Assembly: GCA_030642995.1 (NCBI GenBank)
Contig: DAOWMR010000036.1
Location: 1-12,080 of the forward strand
Direction of reading: 5' to 3'
Length of the DNA: 12,080 bases
From: Spirochaetales bacterium
GTDB lineage: Bacteria; Spirochaetota; Spirochaetia; DSM-27196; SLST01
Under the pieces are notes generated by a model. It made no database searches. It was not told the origin of the DNA and saw only the letters and a list, made by a program, of their open reading frames with translations. This document shows, piece by piece, positions 7,469 to 12,080 of this stretch; the stretch's first letter is position 1; each line of letters starts with the position of its first letter. The position numbers and the translations under genes are program-made.

Positions 7469-7497
7469 TTGACTCCATGTCGATGTCGACAGACAAT
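7469..7497 (+). promoter_or_regulatory. Candidate promoter of the molybdenum hydroxylase genes
   Basis: TTGACT (7469-7474; 5/6 to -35), 17 bp, GACAAT (7492-7497; 4/6 to -10), in the only real gap (88 bp) in the plus-strand cluster. It is conserved in position and spacing in the copy at 2821-2849. A start near 7504 would give a leader of about 20 nt before the ATG at 7524. Confidence 0.5.
7478..7491 (+). promoter_or_regulatory. Inverted repeat in promoter spacer, possible operator
   Basis: TGTCGA-TG-TCGACA is a perfect inverted repeat lying between the -35 and -10 elements, where a repressor would block the polymerase. It can also be read as tandem TGTCGA units. In the upstream copy (2830-2843) four positions differ, one pair being compensatory and two breaking the symmetry. 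A binding protein is not shown by sequence. Confidence 0.35.
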
Positions 7498-7523
7498 GGC
7501 AGCACGAAGTTAGCGAGGTTTCA

Positions 7524-8330
7524 ATGAGCACAGTATCGTGGGTGTACCCGAATTCCGTAGATGAACTCGCAGAATGTCTGCAAAATGATACACGTCCTCA
7601 TGGTGGAGGGACCGGATTCATGCGTAATCGCCCTCGGGTCGGTACGCTGGCCGATCTTTCGGGTGTGGGAATTCACAACGTACAGGTCACGGACGGCGCC
7701 GCGCGAATTGGTGGTGCAGCCACCTTCACGAATGCAGAGAACAGTTTGGCCGTGGCGCACCCGGACCACATCCTTGTGAAGGCATTGCATGATGCCTGCT
7801 CGCCCGCACTGCGGAACCGGATCACGTTCGGGGGCAGCCTCGCCCTCTTTCCCCCGTGGAGCAGTGTGGTGGGACCGTTGGTGGCACTGGACGCGGAGCT
7901 GACTCTCGTCGGCGCGACAAACGGTACGTTTCCGGTATCGGACTACGTTGGGAACCGGGAACTCGGAGAAAAGACAGCCATTACTGAAGTCTGCGTAGAT
8001 GTGAGCCGCGAATGGGAGAGCCACTGGTATCGATTTGGGTCAACTCACTTCAACTACCCGCTGTTCACGGTGGTCGTATTGACGGAGGTGAACGGCAGAT
8101 CGATTTCAGACTGCCGGATTGTACTCACCGGCAATCGCGGCCGATTCAAGCGCCTTGTCCAGATCGAGGATGAGATTCGCGGCACCAACCGGCCGGACAT
8201 CACCGTTACACCGGCGACTCTCGGTACCGCTTTCCCCGACCGTCAGGGGTTCGGCGGACAGTACCTGGCGCACTTGGCCTCGGTTGAGGTGACCCGGGGC
8301 CTGCGCGGGACACAGAGGAGCAAGTCATGA
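7524..8330 (+). CDS. ygfM: Molybdenum hydroxylase FAD-binding subunit (YgfM/CoxM-like)
   Basis: A 268-residue subunit that takes electrons from the 2Fe-2S subunit to FAD in xanthine-dehydrogenase-type enzymes. The N-terminal FAD-binding domain has the glycine motif PHGGGTGF (25-32) and the second FAD motif RNRITFGGSLAL (97-108). The C-terminal third has the CoxM-type domain. It is slightly shorter than most CoxM proteins (about 280-300) and near the size of E. coli YgfM. I see no extra Fe-S cysteines. The ATG has GAGG at 7515-7518, 5 nt upstream, and its stop overlaps the next start by 4 nt. The first 25 codons and promoter have a degraded copy 4.6 kb upstream. The start of the gene (about 7540-7620) is poorer in G+C than the rest. 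Confidence 0.9.
   Translation: MSTVSWVYPNSVDELAECLQNDTRPHGGGTGFMRNRPRVGTLADLSGVGIHNVQVTDGAARIGGAATFTNAENSLAVAHPDHILVKALHDACSPALRNRITFGGSLALFPPWSSVVGPLVALDAELTLVGATNGTFPVSDYVGNRELGEKTAITEVCVDVSREWESHWYRFGSTHFNYPLFTVVVLTEVNGRSISDCRIVLTGNRGRFKRLVQIEDEIRGTNRPDITVTPATLGTAFPDRQGFGGQYLAHLASVEVTRGLRGTQRSKS
7569..7581 (+). repeat. Inverted repeat (5-bp arms, 3-nt centre), downstream copy
   Basis: GCAGA-ATG-TCTGC within codons 16-20 of the FAD-subunit gene. It is a perfect inverted repeat and the counterpart of 2921-2933, with a compensatory pair of differences. Confidence 0.5.
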
Positions 8331-8794
8331 ACGGCACGATCACGGTGAACGGCACAGAGATGAAAATCGATTTTGATCCGATCGACACGCTCCTGGATGT
8401 GCTTCGCAATAATGGGCACACCGAGGTGAAGCGCGGTTGCTCCAAGGGCGAGTGCGGCACCTGTCTAATTCTCCTGGACGATCTTCTGGTGAACTCGTGT
8501 CAGGTGTTTGCCGCCACTGCGCTCGGCAAGAGAGTAACGACCAGCACCGGCCTGAATGAGGATGGTCGTCCCCACACAATCCATGAGGCTTTTGCCGATG
8601 CCGGGGCGGTTCAGTGCGGCTTCTGTACGCCGGGCATGGTCATGGCGACCCACTCGCTGCTCAGAGAGAGTCCGGATCCCACCGAGGAGGAAATCCGGGC
8701 AGGTCTTGTCGGGAATCTCTGCCGGTGCACCGGTTACGTGAAGATTATCGACGCGGTGAAGCTCGCGAGCAAAAGGATGCGTGAACATGGCTGA
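8327..8794 (+). CDS. Molybdenum hydroxylase 2Fe-2S subunit
   Basis: A 155-residue subunit carrying two 2Fe-2S clusters that pass electrons from the molybdenum site to FAD. The plant-ferredoxin-type N-terminal cluster is bound by Cys38, Cys43, Cys46 and Cys58 (C-SKGE-C-GT-C). The helical C-terminal domain has Cys97/Cys100 in QCGFCTPGM and Cys132/Cys134 in LCRCTGY. All eight expected ligands are present and the length is typical (150-170). The start ATG overlaps the FAD-subunit stop (ATGA), with GAGGAG at 8315-8320, 6 nt before. The 3' end overlaps the large-subunit start by 8 nt, suggesting translational coupling and fixed subunit ratios. In E. coli XdhD the equivalent domain is fused to the large subunit; here it is separate, as in XdhABC-type enzymes. 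Confidence 0.94.
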   Translation: MNGTITVNGTEMKIDFDPIDTLLDVLRNNGHTEVKRGCSKGECGTCLILLDDLLVNSCQVFAATALGKRVTTSTGLNEDGRPHTIHEAFADAGAVQCGFCTPGMVMATHSLLRESPDPTEEEIRAGLVGNLCRCTGYVKIIDAVKLASKRMREHG

Positions 8795-11123
8795 TTACAC
8801 CACCATCGGGAAGTCGGTGAAGAAGATAGATGCCCTGCCCCTAGCCCTGGGAATTGAACCGTTCACCGCGGATTATCCGCTTGATTCGCCGCTCATTCTC
8901 AAGTTCATGTACTCGGATCTTGCCCACGCAGACATAGTTTCATTGGACGCCTCACGGGCCGAGGCGCTGGACGGGGTCGCCGGTGTTTTTCACTTCTGGA
9001 ATTGCCCCGACACGTTCTACACCACCGCAGGGCAGGGCTATCCCGAACCATCTGCCTACGACAACCGGCTTTTCGATCACAAGGTTCGCTTCGTCGGTGA
9101 CCGGATTTGCATGGTTGCGGCCGAAACGGCCGAGATCGCCGAAGAGGCAATTTCCCTGATCGACGTGGAGCTTGATCCTCTACCCGCGCTCTTCGACCCC
9201 GAACTCTCGACAGACCCCGACTCGCCACGGTTGCACAGCGACGGTGAGTACATGCCTATTCCGGTGCCCTATGAACCCGAGAACAATATTGCCGCGAGCC
9301 TCGATATACCGCTCGGCGATGTCGAATCCGGGATGGAGGAAGCGGACTTTGTCGTGGAACATCGGTACACGACCCACCAGACGTCACATGCGGCCCTGGA
9401 ACCGCACGTGGTCGCCTGCTACCTGAACCCGCACGACCGGGTGATACTGATTACGGCGACCCAGGTTCCGTTCCACGTGCGGCGAATCGTGGGCCGCGTT
9501 CTGGACATTCCCATTCAACGAATTCGTGTGATCAAACCACGAATAGGGGGCGGTTTTGGCGGTAAGCAGGAGGTTCTTCTGGAACCCTACGCCGCTCTGG
9601 CAACATTGCGGACGGGCAGACCCACTTTCTGCGAGTTCACACGGAGCGAGGTCTTCGTCTCTTCGCGGACCCGCCATCCGATGCGGGTAGACTTCAAGAT
9701 GGGCGTCAAGAACAACGGGGAGATTACAGCCCTCGTGATGGACGCGCTCATGGACTCCGGCGCGTACGGCACCCACGGTCTCACGGTCCTCTCAAACGCC
9801 GGGGCAAAGGTCCTCCCGCTGTTCAACAAGATTCCGAATATGCTCTTCACCGGGAAATCGGTCTACACCAATCTTCCGGTCGGGGGGGCCTATCGTGGCT
9901 ACGGCGCAACACAGAGTTATTTTGGGTTCAACCAGCACATTGACATGATTGCCCGCAAACTGGATATCGACTTCCTGGACTACTGCAAGAAGTGGCACAT
10001 CAAGAAGGGAGAAACCTCGGAGATCTTCCGCGCGCTCGGAGAGGGCAAGGAAGGAGTGAGTCAGGTCATCGGCAGTTGCGGCCTGGGCGAATGCATAGAT
10101 GTCGGCGCTGCGGCGATCGGCTGGAAGAAGAAACGCGGCAGCAAGCCGAGCGGCCCGAACGGCTCAATCCGCGGAATTGGTGCTGCTATCATGATGCAGG
10201 GTTCGGGGATTCCGAAAATCGACATGGGCGGCGCCTCGTTGAAACTCAACGAAGACGGATCATTCAACCTCTTTGTGGGCGCGACCGACCTGGGCACTGG
10301 TTCCGATACCATTCTGGTGCAGATCGCCGCGGAGGCCCTCAAGGTGGCTCCGGAAAAGATTGAGATACTTTCGTCCGACACCGATCTCACGCCCTTTGAC
10401 GTGGGAGCGTACGCCTCGTCCACCACCTATATTTCAGGTGGCGCGGTGATGAAGTGTGCGCTGGCCATGGTGGACGAGTTGCGAAAGGTCGCCGCCGAGG
10501 CGCTCGGTGTTGATGCGCTCGTGCAAGGGTCCGAATGTTTCACTGATCCGGAGTCCGGCAAGTCGTTCTCGTACGAGGAGATCGGCTACCGCAGCTTCTA
10601 CGCAAAGAACCAGGCGCAGTTGCAGACCAACGCTTCACACACATCCGATGTGTCTCCCCCACCCTTCCTTGCGCAATTCGCCGAGGTGGAGGTGGACCCC
10701 GAAACCGGAATCGTTCGAGTGGTGGAGTTCGTCAGTGCTGTTGACTGCGGACAGGCGATAAATCCTGCTCTGGCCGAGGGTCAGATAGAGGGAGCGGCCG
10801 TTAACGGTATTAGTTACGCGCTGGCCGAACAGTACGTGTTCAATCGCGATGGCCGGGTCACCAACGCTGCCTTCGGCCGGTACGGAATGTACACCACCGC
10901 CGATATGCCGAAAATGCAGACCTTCCTGATTCCGACACACGACGAGAACGGGCCCTACGGTGCCAAGTCGGTTGGAGAGATTGGCATCAATGGGCCCGCC
11001 CCGGCTATTGCCAATGCAATCTTCGACGCCGTCGGAGTCCGTCTCTACCATCTGCCCATGACGCCGGAACGAGTCTTCCGGGCACTGCAGGAGTCACGCT
11101 CCGAGGAGAATCACTCCGCGTGA
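8787..11123 (+). CDS. xdhD: Molybdenum hydroxylase large (molybdopterin-binding) subunit, XdhD-like
   Basis: A 778-residue catalytic subunit of the xanthine dehydrogenase family, holding the molybdenum-pterin cofactor. An aldehyde-oxidase/xanthine-dehydrogenase a/b hammerhead domain occupies about residues 1-130 and is followed by the Mo-binding domains. Motifs: IGGGFGGKQE (253-262), GGAYRGYGATQ (366-376), GTGSDT, SSTTYISGG, and VGEIGING with the catalytic-base Glu at 731. Position 261 is Gln where bovine xanthine oxidase has Glu802, and by eye the Arg880 position is not Arg, so canonical xanthine binding is not conserved. An in-frame GTG at 8781 is possible, but the ATG at 8787 lies 9 nt after AAAGGA (8772-8777) and gives the usual N-terminus. 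No in-frame TGA for selenocysteine exists; in this group selenium is a labile ligand. Cofactor insertion would need maturation genes not seen here. Confidence 0.92.
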   Translation: MADYTTIGKSVKKIDALPLALGIEPFTADYPLDSPLILKFMYSDLAHADIVSLDASRAEALDGVAGVFHFWNCPDTFYTTAGQGYPEPSAYDNRLFDHKVRFVGDRICMVAAETAEIAEEAISLIDVELDPLPALFDPELSTDPDSPRLHSDGEYMPIPVPYEPENNIAASLDIPLGDVESGMEEADFVVEHRYTTHQTSHAALEPHVVACYLNPHDRVILITATQVPFHVRRIVGRVLDIPIQRIRVIKPRIGGGFGGKQEVLLEPYAALATLRTGRPTFCEFTRSEVFVSSRTRHPMRVDFKMGVKNNGEITALVMDALMDSGAYGTHGLTVLSNAGAKVLPLFNKIPNMLFTGKSVYTNLPVGGAYRGYGATQSYFGFNQHIDMIARKLDIDFLDYCKKWHIKKGETSEIFRALGEGKEGVSQVIGSCGLGECIDVGAAAIGWKKKRGSKPSGPNGSIRGIGAAIMMQGSGIPKIDMGGASLKLNEDGSFNLFVGATDLGTGSDTILVQIAAEALKVAPEKIEILSSDTDLTPFDVGAYASSTTYISGGAVMKCALAMVDELRKVAAEALGVDALVQGSECFTDPESGKSFSYEEIGYRSFYAKNQAQLQTNASHTSDVSPPPFLAQFAEVEVDPETGIVRVVEFVSAVDCGQAINPALAEGQIEGAAVNGISYALAEQYVFNRDGRVTNAAFGRYGMYTTADMPKMQTFLIPTHDENGPYGAKSVGEIGINGPAPAIANAIFDAVGVRLYHLPMTPERVFRALQESRSEENHSA

Positions 11124-12080
11124 TCATAACCGGCGGACTGCTCGCGCTTCCGGGCCTGGATACGCCGGTTCGTGCCGACATAACCATCTCGGAAGGGATT
11201 ATCTCTGTCATCTCACTGCCCGGTGCTTCGACCGACTCACCTACCGAACATGAGGCGCGCGATCATGAGATCATCAACGCTGAAGGACTGCTCGTGCTTC
11301 CGGGCGGCATTGATCCACACGTCCACTTCGATGATCCGGGCTACACCGAGCGAGAGGACTTTCTCCACGGCACGAGCGCAGCCGCTTCCGGCGGCATCAC
11401 CACCGTGATCGACATGCCGTGCACCTCTGTTCCTCCGGTCACCAGTAAGGCCAATCTCCGGGAAAAACTCGACATTGTCTCGAAAGAGGCCGTGATCGAC
11501 TTCGGATTCTTCGGCGGAGTCTCCGGGCAGGTGTTCGAGGCCGGCGTTCATCGTTCCATGAAGGAACTCGCGCCCGAGGTCCTCGGTTTCAAGACCTATT
11601 TCATCTCCGGGATGAAGACCTTCTCGCGGGTCACACACCTGCAATTCCTGGAGGTCCTCAGGATCGCCTCCGGACTCCGCCGCCCGGTGCTGCTCCATGC
11701 CGAAGACTTCGACTCCGTCACGACCACCGCAGACGCCGCAAGCGACGCCGGCGGCAATCGCCCAATCGACTATTATCGCTCGCGGCCCGACAACGCAGAG
11801 ATCCTTGCAGTCATCAGTGCAACTGAACTCGCGACGGCGGCGTGGGGTAGCGACACCCCCCCCGCGTCCCCTCTCCTCCACATCGTGCATGTCTCCACGG
11901 GCCGTGCCGCTGAAATCATCGGCCGTTCCCCGTTTGTGACCGGGGAGACGGGACCGCAGTATCTGGCGTTCACCCTCGAAGATTTCGAGCGCATCGGTGG
12001 TCCGTTGAAGGTCACACCGCCGCCGAGACCTGCCCCGAACAATGAACAGTTGTGGACCGCGCTCGCCGGCGGCGCGCTCA
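11120..12080 (+). CDS. hyuA: Hydantoinase/dihydropyrimidinase-family cyclic amidohydrolase (partial)
   Basis: The first 320 codons of a binuclear-metal cyclic amidohydrolase that opens hydantoin, dihydropyrimidine, allantoin or dihydroorotate-type rings; the gene runs off the right edge. The start is GTG at 11120, overlapping the previous stop by 4 nt (GTGA), with GAGGAG at 11103-11108 spaced 11 nt, a little long. Motifs: GGIDPHVHF (His67, His69), GFKTYF with the likely carboxylated Lys158, LLHAED (His193), HIVHVSTG (His257), then the ETGPQYL segment. The final metal Asp should lie just beyond the edge. Frame is intact throughout. In E. coli hyuA belongs to the same cluster, upstream of ygfK; here it follows the hydroxylase. 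Allantoinase or dihydroorotase cannot be excluded, but context favours the HyuA role in purine-ring breakdown. Confidence 0.88.
   Translation, partial: MIITGGLLALPGLDTPVRADITISEGIISVISLPGASTDSPTEHEARDHEIINAEGLLVLPGGIDPHVHFDDPGYTEREDFLHGTSAAASGGITTVIDMPCTSVPPVTSKANLREKLDIVSKEAVIDFGFFGGVSGQVFEAGVHRSMKELAPEVLGFKTYFISGMKTFSRVTHLQFLEVLRIASGLRRPVLLHAEDFDSVTTTADAASDAGGNRPIDYYRSRPDNAEILAVISATELATAAWGSDTPPASPLLHIVHVSTGRAAEIIGRSPFVTGETGPQYLAFTLEDFERIGGPLKVTPPPRPAPNNEQLWTALAGGAL
11135..11155 (+). repeat. 21-bp direct repeat in hyuA, first unit
   Basis: It runs from GGACTG to CGGGC and matches 11285-11305 at 20 of 21 positions, exactly 150 bp (50 codons) apart and in frame, encoding GLLALPG and GLLVLPG. 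Confidence 0.7.
11285..11305 (+). repeat. 21-bp direct repeat in hyuA, second unit
   Basis: Partner of 11135-11155. This unit encodes the family-conserved strand just before the GGIDPHVHF metal motif. Confidence 0.7.

Larger units (their letters stand above)
7469..7598 (+). repeat. Downstream copy of the 130-bp promoter/5'-gene duplication
   Basis: It is the partner of 2821-2950. This copy is the intact one: it holds the promoter, leader, start codon and first 25 codons of the functional FAD-subunit gene. Confidence 0.88.

Noticed and set aside
8787..11123. Selenocysteine codon in the Mo subunit
   Set aside because: The frame has no internal TGA. In this enzyme group selenium is thought to be a labile cofactor ligand rather than selenocysteine.
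1..12080. CRISPR arrays, tRNA or rRNA genes, insertion sequences
   Set aside because: No regularly spaced repeats, no cloverleaf-like sequence and no transposase-like frame were seen. The only repeats found are those listed.

Overview
The window looks like a chromosomal segment from a GC-rich, probably anaerobic bacterium with two divergently transcribed catabolic operons. Most genes overlap or are tightly spaced and carry clear Shine-Dalgarno sites. The right-hand genes are relatives of the E. coli ygfK-ssnA-ygfM-xdhD-hyuA group, found in E. coli, many Bacillota and spirochaetes. The phylum cannot be fixed from sequence alone; a spirochaete or a clostridial-type Bacillota are my best guesses, with low confidence.

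Left part (1-2787, minus strand): a carbohydrate or polyol catabolic operon, read right to left. It encodes an FGGY-family sugar kinase with a GTG start, a TIM-barrel sugar phosphate isomerase/epimerase, and the first 36 codons of a Gfo/Idh/MocA-type NAD(P)-dependent dehydrogenase that runs off the left edge. The sugar substrate is not identifiable.

Middle (2788-3008): a 221-bp divergent control region. It holds a minus-strand promoter for the sugar operon overlapping a plus-strand promoter. It also holds a diverged copy (about 76% over 130 bp, ungapped) of the promoter and first 25 codons of the FAD-subunit gene that lies 4.6 kb downstream. In this copy codon 6 is a stop, so it is a gene relic that may still work as a promoter.

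Right part (3009-12080, plus strand): YgfK (flavin, Fe-S and pyridine-nucleotide oxidoreductase), SsnA (amidohydrolase), then a second promoter and the three subunits of a molybdenum hydroxylase (FAD, 2Fe-2S and molybdopterin), and the first 320 codons of a hydantoinase/dihydropyrimidinase-type cyclic amidohydrolase. Except for the 88-bp ssnA/FAD-subunit gap, every junction overlaps by 4 to 8 bases. Such genes were first annotated as 'selenate reductase' components and have been linked to selenium-dependent molybdenum hydroxylases. Later work on gut anaerobes tied homologues to anaerobic purine/urate breakdown. The likely scheme is hydroxylation or reduction of a purine-type ring by the Mo enzyme and YgfK, then ring opening by SsnA and the hydantoinase; this is inference.

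The main novelty is the duplicated promoter/5'-gene cassette placed in front of both halves of the plus-strand cluster. It keeps the -35, the -10 and the 17-bp spacing in both copies, and includes a short inverted repeat whose two differing positions changed in a compensatory way.
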